Assembly: GCF_009882915.1 (NCBI RefSeq)
Contig: NZ_WTUW01000002.1
Coordinates: 1,200,005 to 1,264,004, forward strand
Source of the DNA: Sneathiella litorea
GTDB lineage: Bacteria > Pseudomonadota > Alphaproteobacteria > Sneathiellales > Sneathiellaceae
Direction: 5' to 3'
DNA length: 64,000 nucleotides
The notes beneath the pieces were generated by a model. It was not told the origin of the DNA. It saw nothing but the letters and a program-made list of their open reading frames with translations, and searched no databases. A program made the position numbers and the translations under genes. The stretch's first letter is position 1; every line of letters begins with the position of its first letter. This document shows positions 33,889 to 41,641 of the stretch, piece after piece.

Positions 33889-34905
33889 ATGAATGTTGCC
33901 GTTACAAAAGATAAATTGAAACCCGCAGATTTTGCGTCTGACCAGGAGGTACGCTGGTGCCCCGGTTGTGGCGACTATGCGATCCTGAAAGCAGTTCAAA
34001 GAACACTGCCCGATCTAGAAACGCTGAAAGAAAACTACGTTTTTGTCTCTGGTATCGGCTGTTCATCGCGGTTTCCCTATTACATGTCTACCTATGGGTT
34101 TCACACGATCCATGGCCGGGCACCTGCATTTGCAACAGGCATTAAAATTGCTAATCCGGAGCTGGACGTCTGGATGATTACCGGTGATGGTGACGGTTTC
34201 AGCATTGGCGGAAATCACATGCTGCATGTATTGCGCAGAAATGTCGATTTGCAGATCCTACTTTGCAACAATGAAATTTATGGCCTGACGAAGGGACAAT
34301 ACTCCCCGACATCGGAAGTTGGCCTGCGCACCCCCTCCTCCCCGGACGGATCAGTCGATACGCCGTTAAAGCCGCTCGTATTTACGCTTGGTGCTGGCGC
34401 AAGATTTGCAGCTCGCGCCTATGACACGCAAAAGACACTTCCTGAAATACTGAAACGTGCCCATGCTCATAAGGGAACGTCTTTGGTCGAGATTCTACAA
34501 AACTGTATTGTTTATAATGACGCAGTTTTTGATAATGTCCTGGCCCGGAATGTCGCCGCTGAAAAGCAACTTCATGTAGAACATGGCAAGCCGATGTTAT
34601 TTGGCGCTGAAATGAATAAAGGTATCCGGTTGAACACTCAATCCTTGACGTTGGAGGCTGTCACCATCGGCGAAAACGGGATTACGGAGAAAGATATCCT
34701 CGTTCATGACGAAACTAACCGGTCGCTCGCGACATTGATCGCTGATATGGACGGCCACGACCTGCCGGTCGCCTTTGGCGTCATTTACTGTAATCCGGCG
34801 GCAACATATGAAGCTGGAATAACGCAAAAGATCGAGGCTGCAGAAGCCGAGGGGACGCCATCTCTGGATGCACTTTTGCGCCAAGGCCACACCTGGGAGG
34901 CTTAA
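33889..34905 (+). CDS. korB: 2-oxoacid:ferredoxin oxidoreductase, beta subunit (TPP, 4Fe-4S)
   Basis: About 338 residues from the ATG at 33889, which overlaps the korA stop region (TGAGATG). The thiamine diphosphate and Fe-S site are visible: RWCPGCGDYAIL gives two cysteines, SGIGCSSRFPYYM a third and LQNCIVYND a fourth, the four ligands of the 4Fe-4S cluster; WMITGDGDGFSIGGNHMLHVLRRN binds TPP-Mg. The conserved FHTIHGRAPAFATGIKIANPELDVW precedes it. With KorA it forms the alpha2beta2 2-oxoacid oxidoreductase. The best fit is 2-oxoglutarate, but a pyruvate or branched-chain substrate cannot be excluded from sequence. A terminator follows. Confidence 0.88.
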   Translation: MNVAVTKDKLKPADFASDQEVRWCPGCGDYAILKAVQRTLPDLETLKENYVFVSGIGCSSRFPYYMSTYGFHTIHGRAPAFATGIKIANPELDVWMITGDGDGFSIGGNHMLHVLRRNVDLQILLCNNEIYGLTKGQYSPTSEVGLRTPSSPDGSVDTPLKPLVFTLGAGARFAARAYDTQKTLPEILKRAHAHKGTSLVEILQNCIVYNDAVFDNVLARNVAAEKQLHVEHGKPMLFGAEMNKGIRLNTQSLTLEAVTIGENGITEKDILVHDETNRSLATLIADMDGHDLPVAFGVIYCNPAATYEAGITQKIEAAEAEGTPSLDALLRQGHTWEA

Positions 34906-34931
34906 AACCGGTTCCAGTAATTTTAAAGGCA

Positions 34932-34959
34932 AAGGCTGGTCTATACTGACCGGCCTTTT
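34932..34959 (+). terminator. Terminator after korB
   Basis: AAGGCTGGTC (34932-34941) pairs with GACCGGCCTT (34948-34957), ten base pairs with one T-G wobble and a 6-base loop, followed by TTTTC. It lies 27 bases after the korB stop and ends the korAB transcript. Confidence 0.85.
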
Positions 34960-34996
34960 CTTTGCATGCGGCTGGATAATGACGTAGCTTGTATTC

Positions 34997-35326
34997 ATGA
35001 CAGAGAAAAGTCCGAAAGAAAGCCTGCTGGCTCGCCGGGAAAAGTTACTCGCTGTAATGAAATTAAATGCCGATGATAGCCGCCCTGTGGAACTGGACCA
35101 GACCCGATTAGGTCGGCTTTCCCGTATGGATGCGCTGCAAGGTCAGGCAATGGCGCAAGAGACAGAGCGACGACGGAAGAACGAACTACAACGGATTGAC
35201 GCAGCCCTGGTTCGCGTTGAAGAAGGTGACTATGGATATTGCGTCACCTGCGGCGAAGAAATCTCAGAAAAACGCCTTGCCCTAGACCCAAGCACACCGC
35301 TTTGCATTGATTGCGCAAGCGGGTAG
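34997..35326 (+). CDS. DksA/TraR-type C4 zinc-finger protein
   Basis: 109 residues. The N-terminal coiled coil (about 1-75) is charged and helical; the C-terminal C4 zinc finger reads GYCVTCGEEISEKRLALDPSTPLCIDCAS, with CxxC-x17-CxxC spacing. Full DksA is about 150 residues with an aspartate-rich tip (DxxDxA) that enters the RNA polymerase secondary channel; the acidic tip here is less clear, and this is the short TraR/YbiI-like class. It may modulate transcription or be a simple zinc protein. Own gene, 38 bases after the korB terminator, with the ATG at 34997 behind GTAGCTTGTATTC. Confidence 0.84.
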   Translation: MTEKSPKESLLARREKLLAVMKLNADDSRPVELDQTRLGRLSRMDALQGQAMAQETERRRKNELQRIDAALVRVEEGDYGYCVTCGEEISEKRLALDPSTPLCIDCASG

Positions 35327-35337
35327 CGACTTACGAT

Positions 35338-35625
35338 CTAGTCCTGCTTTTTAGAAGAGGAAGACATACTCCGCCGACTTTTCCGCTGAAGATAGTTTAG
35401 GCCGAAAACAATCGCCCAGATAGGAATGACAATAACCGCTCCCAGCAGGATATAATCCGCCGCCCAGCGCACAGTATTAAGCGCCGTTGAGTAAATCTGC
35501 CCGATAGTTCCCGTCAGATCCTTCAACAGATCAAGCGGTGTAATATCAAACAAGGTTAGTCCCCAACCGACAATAAAAGAGAAGACAACTAATTTTATAA
35601 TCAGTGAGCCGATATTCTTTGGCAT
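35338..35625 (-). CDS. DUF6460 membrane protein
   Basis: 95 residues with two membrane helices (LIIKLVVFSFIVGWGLTLF and ILLGAVIVIPIWAIVFGLNYL), a conserved short loop with FDITPLDLLKDLTGTIGQIYSTALNTVRWAADY, and a basic-serine C-terminus (RKSRRSMSSSSKKQD). This pattern is the small alphaproteobacterial DUF6460 family of unknown function. The gene points toward the DksA-like gene and ends 11 bases from it. About 215 bases without a gene separate it from flbT; I see only AT-rich stretches there. Confidence 0.8.
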   Translation of the reverse strand: MPKNIGSLIIKLVVFSFIVGWGLTLFDITPLDLLKDLTGTIGQIYSTALNTVRWAADYILLGAVIVIPIWAIVFGLNYLQRKSRRSMSSSSKKQD

Positions 35626-35841
35626 TTAAAATCCTTAAATAAGTCGTACAACGCTCTGTTCAGGGCGTTCCAACATGAGTGATCATATAGTTTACCGCCA
35701 GCTCATGACCAGAAATTAATTACTCTTCACGTTAAAACGCCCGAAAATCAAATAATCCTGTATAAGAATACAATCCTATTTTGCACAATTTGTGACTATT
35801 GTTATAGTAGTCGGTGTGGTCCCTATCTGGAGACGAGTTCC

Positions 35842-36243
35842 ATGTCCTTAAAGTTTCGTATTCCCGTCGGCGAGAAAATTGTTGTCAATGGCGCTGTTCT
35901 GACAAACACCGGCAACAAAGCCATGCATTTTTCGCTGGAAAATGACGCATCTATCATGCGTGAAAGAGACATTCTTCTTCCAGACGATGTCAAAACACCG
36001 CTGGAGAATGTTTATCTCTTCGTACAGCTGATGTATATCGAGCCTGGCAGTCACGACACGCATCACAAAAGCTTTCAGGACTCGGCACAGATAGCCTTTC
36101 TCTCTACCGCAGATAATGAGGAACGGAACCTGGTTTTTGAAGTAGTGGGCCTTGTTGGCGAGAAAAACTATTATTCAGCCCTCAAACTGCTTCAAAAATA
36201 TTTTAAAGCCATTGAATCAGCGGCGGAAGAATCTACTAAATAA
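35842..36243 (+). CDS. flbT: Flagellin post-transcriptional repressor FlbT
   Basis: 133 residues. FlbT features: FRIPVGEKIVVNGAVLTN, then HFSLENDASIMRERDILLPDDVKTPLENVYLFVQLMYIEPGSH and YYSALKLLQKYFKAIESA. FlbT binds the 5' leader of flagellin mRNA and promotes its decay until the hook is complete, with FlaF as its counterpart. Both are here, FlaF at 39393, with two flagellin genes and a DUF1217 protein between. ATG 35842 follows TGGAGACGAGTTCC, with GGAG ten bases upstream. The gene may have a promoter in the AT-rich 215-base gap before it. Confidence 0.9.
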   Translation: MSLKFRIPVGEKIVVNGAVLTNTGNKAMHFSLENDASIMRERDILLPDDVKTPLENVYLFVQLMYIEPGSHDTHHKSFQDSAQIAFLSTADNEERNLVFEVVGLVGEKNYYSALKLLQKYFKAIESAAEESTK

Positions 36244-36574
36244 CCCGGCTATATCACACTGATCGGGGCACTGATTCAGTCCTTTTATGCGCTTCAACCG
36301 GATAAAATTAGGCGCGCAGCCAAAAACATTCCTTACTTTTTCTAGAATAATCGATCCTTCCCAAGTTGCGGAAAATATCAGTTTTCCGGGCTTTCCGACG
36401 TCATATCCAACATCTTTAGAAACATTCACCAAGCTAAATGCAGCTAAAGAAATATGCATTAATCTTTTGTTAGGGTTTCAGAGAGATAGTCGTTTCACGG
36501 TTTCGAAGTAGACCGGGGCTCAAAAAGAGCTGATACGTCGCAGATGCGACAACTCTAGAAAGAGGAATTAAATT
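36244..36574 (+). promoter_or_regulatory. flbT - flagellin intergenic stretch with leader hairpin
   Basis: This 331-base gap has no supported gene. A frame of 74 codons (36287-36511) is open, but it has no ribosome site and no protein-like character. Just before the flagellin gene there is a perfect hairpin, GTCGCA-GA-TGCGAC (36537-36550), 10 bases upstream of the AGAGGA ribosome site. The position in the leader is where FlbT-type control acts; the hairpin itself is what I see, the role is inferred. I find no sigma54 box here, unlike before the second flagellin. A housekeeping or sigma28 promoter cannot be pinned down. Confidence 0.45.
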
Positions 36575-37384
36575 ATGGCTTCTATCAACACAAACTCTTC
36601 TTCCATGGCTGCTCTGCGTACTCTCAACATGACGCAGAACTCTCTCGGCAAAGTTCAATCTCAGCTCGAATCCGGCTTGCGCGTCAGCAGCGCTAAAGAT
36701 GCTCCCGCAACTTTCGTTATTGCCCAGGGCATGCGTGCTGATATCGGCGCTCTGAACGCCATTGATGAAGGTATCTCTTTCGGTCAGGCAACAATCGGCA
36801 TGGCTATGGCTGGTGCAACGGCCATATCCGAACAGTTGACCACGCTGAAAGGTCTGTTTACTCAGGCTAAGAATGAAGGCCTCGACGGCGCTGTCATCCA
36901 GGGTCAGGTTACTGAAATTCTTGCTCAGATTGATGCAATTACCAGCACGTCTGCTTTCAACGGTGTGAACCTTCTGACCGCGACTGCAACAACGCTTACC
37001 GTTGCAACAGGTCTTGGGGCGACAGACAACGTTACGTTTACCAACATAGACGTGACGTCAACTACAGGTCTTGCCCTGAATACGATTGATGCAACGGATA
37101 CTGCAAACCTCGATACACATCTGGCCACCATTGATGCAGCAATTGGTACTATTGGTGGAGCATTGACCAGTATCGGTACTTTCTCCAGCCGCCTTGATGA
37201 CCAGAGCGAATTTACCCAGCTTCTGGTTGACACCATGAAGGAAGGCCTTGGCGTTCTTGTCGATGCTGATATGGCTGAAGTTTCCGCTGAACTGACAGCG
37301 CTTCAGACTAAAGAACAGCTCAACATCCAGTCACTAAGCATTGCGAATTCTGCGCCGCGGACAATTCTGGCATTGTTTCAGTAA
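36575..37384 (+). CDS. Flagellin (first copy)
   Basis: 269 residues. The N-terminal D0/D1 helices (INTNSSSMAALRTLNMTQNSLGKVQSQLESGLRVSSAKDAPATFVIAQGMRADI) and C-terminal helix (LTALQTKEQLNIQSLSIANSAPRTILALFQ) are the conserved filament core; the middle is short (about residues 135-200) with Thr/Asp-rich low complexity, so the outer D2/D3 domains are missing. The export signal is the N-terminal disordered segment. A short flagellin of this kind is normal in alphaproteobacteria. Codon use is GC-neutral and abundant for highly expressed genes (CTG, GGT, GAC). It is followed by a terminator at 37404-37430, so it is transcribed alone. Confidence 0.93.
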   Translation: MASINTNSSSMAALRTLNMTQNSLGKVQSQLESGLRVSSAKDAPATFVIAQGMRADIGALNAIDEGISFGQATIGMAMAGATAISEQLTTLKGLFTQAKNEGLDGAVIQGQVTEILAQIDAITSTSAFNGVNLLTATATTLTVATGLGATDNVTFTNIDVTSTTGLALNTIDATDTANLDTHLATIDAAIGTIGGALTSIGTFSSRLDDQSEFTQLLVDTMKEGLGVLVDADMAEVSAELTALQTKEQLNIQSLSIANSAPRTILALFQ

Positions 37385-37403
37385 TAGTGATCTGAACTAA
37401 GAA

Positions 37404-37430
37404 AAGGCGGCCCTTTCGGGTCGCCTTTTT
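37404..37430 (+). terminator. Terminator after the first flagellin
   Basis: AAGGCGGCCC (37404-37413), loop TTTC, GGGTCGCCTT (37418-37427): ten base pairs with one G-T wobble, closed by TTTTT (37426-37430). It ends the flagellin message 20 bases after the stop. Confidence 0.93.
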
Positions 37431-37500
37431 CGTTAACCTCCTGTTCACATTCTATCTGTTAGAATGAACTAATTTAATTCATGAACCATCAGGTGTTGCC

Positions 37501-38286
37501 ATGCAAGTATCTGCAGATAGTTCGCTTCTTTGGTACAAGCTCGCCAATAGCTTAAAAGATTCGCATATGAAAGCGTTCGAGGCGCAGCCTACTACAACGC
37601 GCGACATGGCGAAATTCCAGGAACAGATTGGCGACATCAAATCTGTTGATGACTTGATGCAAAATCGCACCGTTCTGACCATGGTTCTTTCTGCATTTCA
37701 GCTAGAAGGTGAAGTCGGCAAAACGGCGATGGTCAAGAAGATACTGACCGAGAATCCCGCTGATGAAGATAGTTTAGTCAACAAGCTGGCTGAGCCGCGC
37801 TGGTCAAAACTGGCAAGCGCCCTCTATGGCTTGAATAGCGATCCTGACTTCTTTCAGAAACAATCCAATGTCGATGCCATACTCACGGGGTACAAAACCA
37901 ACGAGTTCGAGAAATTCGAGGGCGAGAATGCAGATGGCGTTCGAGAAGCTCTCTATTTTCAACGCTTGGCTAGCGACATCGAAACGCTACCACAGGTCAT
38001 GGCAGATTCGACGTTAATGCATGTCGTACGGGTCAGCCTGGGATTGCCAGAGAGCTTTCAAAGTCTAGAGTATTCTCAGCAGAAAGATCGTCTCGAGAAG
38101 CAATTCAATGTTGAAGATCTGCAGGACCCGGAGAAGGTCGAGAAAATCATTCAACGGTTTCTGGTCTATACGGAAATCAACAATTCGGATCCCACTGCTA
38201 ATCCAATGTTAGCTCTATTTAATCCGATCTCAACAAGTAACGAATATGTCGGTCCGACGCCGATCCAGATAGATCTGTTTGTCTAA
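37501..38286 (+). CDS. DUF1217 flagellar protein
   Basis: 261 residues. It matches the DUF1217 family seen with alphaproteobacterial flagellar genes: FQEQIGDIKSVDDLMQNRTVLTMVLSAFQLEGEVGKTAMVKKILTENPADEDSLVNKLAEPRWSKLASALYGLNSD, then LYFQRLASDIETLPQVMADSTLMHVVRVSLGLP and QKDRLEKQFNVEDLQDPEKVEKIIQRFLVYTEI. It is soluble and helical and possibly exported through the flagellar apparatus. Its precise role is unknown. It sits between the two flagellins and has its own terminator, so it is probably a separate transcript; ATG 37501 follows GGTGTTGCC, a weak site. Confidence 0.85.
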   Translation: MQVSADSSLLWYKLANSLKDSHMKAFEAQPTTTRDMAKFQEQIGDIKSVDDLMQNRTVLTMVLSAFQLEGEVGKTAMVKKILTENPADEDSLVNKLAEPRWSKLASALYGLNSDPDFFQKQSNVDAILTGYKTNEFEKFEGENADGVREALYFQRLASDIETLPQVMADSTLMHVVRVSLGLPESFQSLEYSQQKDRLEKQFNVEDLQDPEKVEKIIQRFLVYTEINNSDPTANPMLALFNPISTSNEYVGPTPIQIDLFV

Positions 38287-38418
38287 ACTTGTCGACATAT
38301 GAATACCAGCCTTACCTATCCAAGTAGGGCAGATCTTTCTCATCTAAGAAATTTATGCCTATTCCTGGCAAGATGAGCACCATCCTTTCCTAGTAAAAAT
38401 TGCAACAACACCACCCGA

Positions 38419-38443
38419 AACCCGCAGTTTTCTGCGGGTTTTT
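38419..38443 (+). terminator. Terminator after the DUF1217 gene
   Basis: AACCCGCAG (38419-38427), loop TTTT, CTGCGGGTT (38432-38440), nine perfect base pairs ending in TTTTT (38439-38443). It lies five bases before the sigma54 promoter of the second flagellin. Confidence 0.92.
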
Positions 38444-38445
38444 AA

Positions 38446-38464
38446 GTTGGCACGACCCTTGCTT
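38446..38464 (+). promoter_or_regulatory. Sigma54 (RpoN) promoter of the second flagellin
   Basis: TTGGCACGACCCTTGCTTC contains GG at 38449-38450 and GC at 38461-38462 with ten bases between, which is the invariant -24/-12 spacing, and it matches the consensus TGGCACG-N4-TTGC exactly. Transcription should start near 38474 and need an activator such as FlbD. It is 60 bases upstream of the ATG at 38523. Confidence 0.92.
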
Positions 38465-38483
38465 CTGTAGTGCTGAGTGAATT

Positions 38484-38501
38484 TGCGTTTTTGGTGACGC
38501 A
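38484..38501 (+). promoter_or_regulatory. Leader hairpin of the second flagellin
   Basis: TGCGT (38484-38488) pairs with ACGCA (38497-38501) around an 8-base loop, about 10 bases after the predicted start of transcription and 11 before the GGAGAGATATA ribosome site. The first flagellin also carries a GC-stem hairpin in this position. The function is inferred: possible FlbT target. Confidence 0.4.
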
Positions 38502-38522
38502 GGAAACTACAGGAGAGATATA

Positions 38523-39323
38523 ATGACTTCTTTTTCTATTAATACCAACGCGACGGCGATGGCAGCGCTTCGAACATTGTCCCTGACACAGTCAGCGCTA
38601 AGCCACACACAGCGCCAGGTCGAAACAGGTTTGAAAGTTGCCGAACCTAAAGACAACCCGGCATCCTTTACAATCGCACAGGCGATGCGCGGCGACATCT
38701 CGGCCATGGACGCCATTGAAGAAGGCCTGACTTTCGGACAGGCAACGGTTAGCATGGCAAATGCAGGCGCGCTGCAGATTTCTAATATTGTTATCGATAT
38801 CAACCAGAAAGTGACTCAAGCTTTTAACGATGGTCTTGATGTTACCGTGCTGCAGGAGGAAGTCGATGCCCTCCTTGCTCAGATTACGGCTGTTGTCGGT
38901 TCAAGTGTTTTTAACGGCGTCAACCTGATTGACGGTGTAAGTGCCGACCTAGACGTTTTGACAGGCCTCGGTGGTGTTACACAAACTATTGCCGCACAAG
39001 ACCTGCGTTTGGCCACTTTGGGCCTGGTCGGGCTTGACCTGACGAACCCGGCGACCGCTCTCGCCGCAGTTGACGCCGCTGAAGTTATCATCGGCGATGT
39101 GATTACCACATTAGGTACCGCAGCGAATCGCCTCGACAGTCAGGCAGAATTTACCCAACTTTTAACGGATAAGCTTAAAGAAGGCCTTGGTATCCTGGTT
39201 GATGCCAACCTTGCTGAAGCCAGTGCAGAGCTGCAAGCGCTACAGACCAAGGAACAGCTTGGCATCCAGTCACTTTCGATCGCCAACTCACGCCCTCAGT
39301 CAATTCTTCAACTTTTTCAGTAA
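38523..39323 (+). CDS. Flagellin (second copy)
   Basis: 266 residues with the same plan as the first copy: conserved D0/D1 start (INTNATAMAALRTLSLTQSALSHTQRQVETGLKVAEPKDNPASFTIAQAMRGDI) and end (LQALQTKEQLGIQSLSIANSRPQSILQLFQ), a short middle (about 135-195). The two differ at many positions, so they are an old duplication and not a recent copy. This gene has the sigma54 promoter, the first does not appear to, so they may be made at different stages of assembly. The ATG at 38523 has an AGGAGAGATATA site. Confidence 0.93.
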   Translation: MTSFSINTNATAMAALRTLSLTQSALSHTQRQVETGLKVAEPKDNPASFTIAQAMRGDISAMDAIEEGLTFGQATVSMANAGALQISNIVIDINQKVTQAFNDGLDVTVLQEEVDALLAQITAVVGSSVFNGVNLIDGVSADLDVLTGLGGVTQTIAAQDLRLATLGLVGLDLTNPATALAAVDAAEVIIGDVITTLGTAANRLDSQAEFTQLLTDKLKEGLGILVDANLAEASAELQALQTKEQLGIQSLSIANSRPQSILQLFQ

Positions 39324-39392
39324 TTAGTAAGAGTATCGTAAGGATTTTCGTAAATAGTAGATTTTACTATCGAAAGTATATGAGAAGAAGAT

Positions 39393-39800
39393 ATGTCTGT
39401 AGCAGCTTACCAAAAAGCCAGTCAGAATTCCGAAGGGCCCCGTCAAACAGAATACCGGGCGTTCGCTATATTCACTCGTGCTATGGAAGAAGCTGACAGT
39501 AAAGATGATGCCATGGAAAGAATCCGGGCGGTTGCCAATAACCGACGGCTGTGGCTTACCATGCAAATGGATCTTCTGTCAGAGGAGAATGCTCTCCCCG
39601 ACGACTTAAAGGGTCGGCTTCTCTCCATTGCATTCTGGGTTGGTCGCTATAGTCTACAGGCCATGAAAGGTGAAGCTTCAGTTGCTCCGCTTATCGCGGT
39701 GAACAAGCAGATCATGGACGGCATGAAACCTAAAGATCCGAAAAAAGCCTCGCAACCAAATTCCACGCAGCCCCAGCTGGGGACGAAATTATCCCTCTAG
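39393..39800 (+). CDS. flaF: Flagellar biosynthesis regulator FlaF
   Basis: 135 residues. FlaF features: AYQKASQNSEGPRQTEYRAFAIFTRAMEEA, then IRAVANNRRLWLTMQMDLLSEENALPDDLKGRLLSIAFWVGRYSLQAMKGEASVAPLIAVNKQIMDGM. FlaF is needed for flagellin secretion and acts with FlbT on flagellin mRNA. The C-terminal extension is Pro/Lys-rich (KPKDPKKASQPNSTQPQ). It is 69 bases after the second flagellin and probably on the same transcript. About 220 bases without a gene follow it; I see nothing in them beyond short AT-rich runs. Confidence 0.9.
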   Translation: MSVAAYQKASQNSEGPRQTEYRAFAIFTRAMEEADSKDDAMERIRAVANNRRLWLTMQMDLLSEENALPDDLKGRLLSIAFWVGRYSLQAMKGEASVAPLIAVNKQIMDGMKPKDPKKASQPNSTQPQLGTKLSL

Positions 39801-40018
39801 GCCAGCCTCGCTGACATCTCACGAATGGACATCTGCAAAGCCGCAGCCAAATAGTTGTAGTGGAAACAACAGGTTTCTTTAGTCCGGTAAGGTCAAAAAT
39901 CCGTCATTTGCGCGGTAACACCCACTCAGCTGAACTTTGGCGTTCTTGAACCCTATCTCGATGAACTCACAGCGTCTATACTCCGCAAAAGGTTAAACCT
40001 ACGCGGGGTACGGAAGAT

Positions 40019-41569
40019 ATGAGTTGGGAAAAAGAAGCCGAAGAAATAAAAAGAATGCGCATTGCGGCGAAGGCCCAAGGAGGGGAAGAGGCCATCAAAT
40101 CCCAGCATGCGAAAGGTCGCCTTACCATCAGGGAGCGGATTAGCGGCATTCTGGATAACGAAAGCTTTCAGGAACAAGGACGGATAGCGGGTTCGGCAGA
40201 ACGGGACCAAAATGGCAATATCACGGATTTCTCTCCTGCCAACTATATTACCGGCCTAGGGACAATTGACGGCAGACGTGTGGCAATCGGCGGTGAGGAT
40301 TTTACGCTGAAGGGTGGCTCTCCCAACGCTGCCGGTCTTCGCAAGAGTGTCTTTGCAGAAGAACTAGCCTCCCAGTACAAGGTACCGCTTGTCAGGATGC
40401 TGGAAGGCGGCGGTGGCAGTGTTGCCAAAGGCAAAGGCGGCGGTACAGTCGGTAGTCCCGCCTACGAAAAACCAAGATTCCTCTCAATTGCTAAACTGCT
40501 TGGCGAAGTCCCGGTCGCCTCCGCCGCTTTAGGGCCCGTGGCCGGTTTCCCCGCAGCGCGTTTCGCCGCCTCGCATTTTTCAGTAATGACACGTGACACA
40601 GCCCAGCTTTTGATTGCCGGTCCGGCATTGGTTGAACGCGCGTTAAATATCAAGATTACCAAAGAAGAACTCGGTGGCGCGCAGATCCATAGCCGAAATG
40701 CCGTTGCCGCCAATATCGCAACGGATGAAGCGGATGCATTTTCGCAAATCCGGCGCTTCCTAAGCTTCCTTCCCAACAATGTCTGGGAATTGGCGGCACG
40801 GCAAAAATCAAATGATCCTGTGGACAGGGTGGAAGAAGAGTTGCTCAGCATTGTCCCGAAGAACCGGCGCCTTCCCTTTAAAATACGAAACCTGATCCAG
40901 ATGGTCGTTGACCGGGACAGCTTCTTTGAGATGGGCAAGAATTACGGCCGCGGCCTACTTACCGGCTTTGCCCGCCTTAACGGACAATCTGTCGGCGTAA
41001 TAGCTAACGATAGCCTTTATTATGCTGGCGCCATGGGGGCGGATGCCGCGCAAAAGGTCCGCCGGTTTATCGAACTTTGCGACACTTTCCATATTCCGAT
41101 CGTCAATTTCACGGACGAGCCAGGTTTTATGATCGGCCCGGATTCTGAAAAGGACGGCACCATCAAGTTCGGCACCTCAGCAGTTGCTGCAGCTGTCATG
41201 TCTGTGGTTCCCTGGGCAACAGTAATTGTAAAGAAAGCTTTTGGCGTCGCCGCGGCGGCACATTTCAGCGAGAATGGCTATGTTCTCGCCTGGCCTAGCG
41301 CAGAGATGGGACCCCTTCCCGTCGAAGGCGGAGTAGCTGTTGCCTATCGCCGACAACTGGCAGAGGCGGAGAATCCGGAAAAACTGAGAGCTGAACTCGA
41401 AGAACAGCTCGCAGCGCAACAATCCCCCTTCCCGCGCGCAGAAAGCTTCAGCGTACATGACATTATTGATCCAAGGGAGACCCGCCCTGCGCTCTGTCAG
41501 TGGGTCGACTGGATTCAACCCCAACTCGAATGTCTTAAGGGACCCGTGAGCTTTTCCTTCCGCCCCTAA
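40019..41569 (+). CDS. Acyl-CoA carboxylase carboxyltransferase (beta) subunit
   Basis: 516 residues in the two halves of the crotonase-like carboxyltransferase fold. N half: KGRLTIRERISGILDNESFQEQG, then FTLKGGSPNAAGLRKSVF and LLEGGGGSV-like RMLEGGGGSVAKGKGGGTVG; C half: DRDSFFEMGKNYGRGLLTGFARLNGQSVGVIANDS, FTDEPGFMIGPDSEKDGTI and AVMSVVPWATVIVKKAFGVAAAAHFS. It transfers carboxyl from carboxybiotin to an acyl-CoA, as in propionyl- or methylcrotonyl-CoA carboxylase. No biotin carboxylase or carrier gene is nearby, so it is an orphan beta subunit or a methylmalonyl-CoA decarboxylase-like enzyme. The start has a weak AAGAT site. Confidence 0.86.
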   Translation: MSWEKEAEEIKRMRIAAKAQGGEEAIKSQHAKGRLTIRERISGILDNESFQEQGRIAGSAERDQNGNITDFSPANYITGLGTIDGRRVAIGGEDFTLKGGSPNAAGLRKSVFAEELASQYKVPLVRMLEGGGGSVAKGKGGGTVGSPAYEKPRFLSIAKLLGEVPVASAALGPVAGFPAARFAASHFSVMTRDTAQLLIAGPALVERALNIKITKEELGGAQIHSRNAVAANIATDEADAFSQIRRFLSFLPNNVWELAARQKSNDPVDRVEEELLSIVPKNRRLPFKIRNLIQMVVDRDSFFEMGKNYGRGLLTGFARLNGQSVGVIANDSLYYAGAMGADAAQKVRRFIELCDTFHIPIVNFTDEPGFMIGPDSEKDGTIKFGTSAVAAAVMSVVPWATVIVKKAFGVAAAAHFSENGYVLAWPSAEMGPLPVEGGVAVAYRRQLAEAENPEKLRAELEEQLAAQQSPFPRAESFSVHDIIDPRETRPALCQWVDWIQPQLECLKGPVSFSFRP

Positions 41570-41641
41570 ACCATTTACCTCCGTTGGTGGCTTTGTTAAA
41601 ATCAGGCGCCCATAGCACAATAAAATGAGGAACGACATATC

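Noticed and set aside
36287..36511. 74-codon open frame in the flbT - flagellin gap
   Set aside because: No ribosome site, no recognisable motif, and it lies in the untranslated leader zone. I treat the gap as regulatory.
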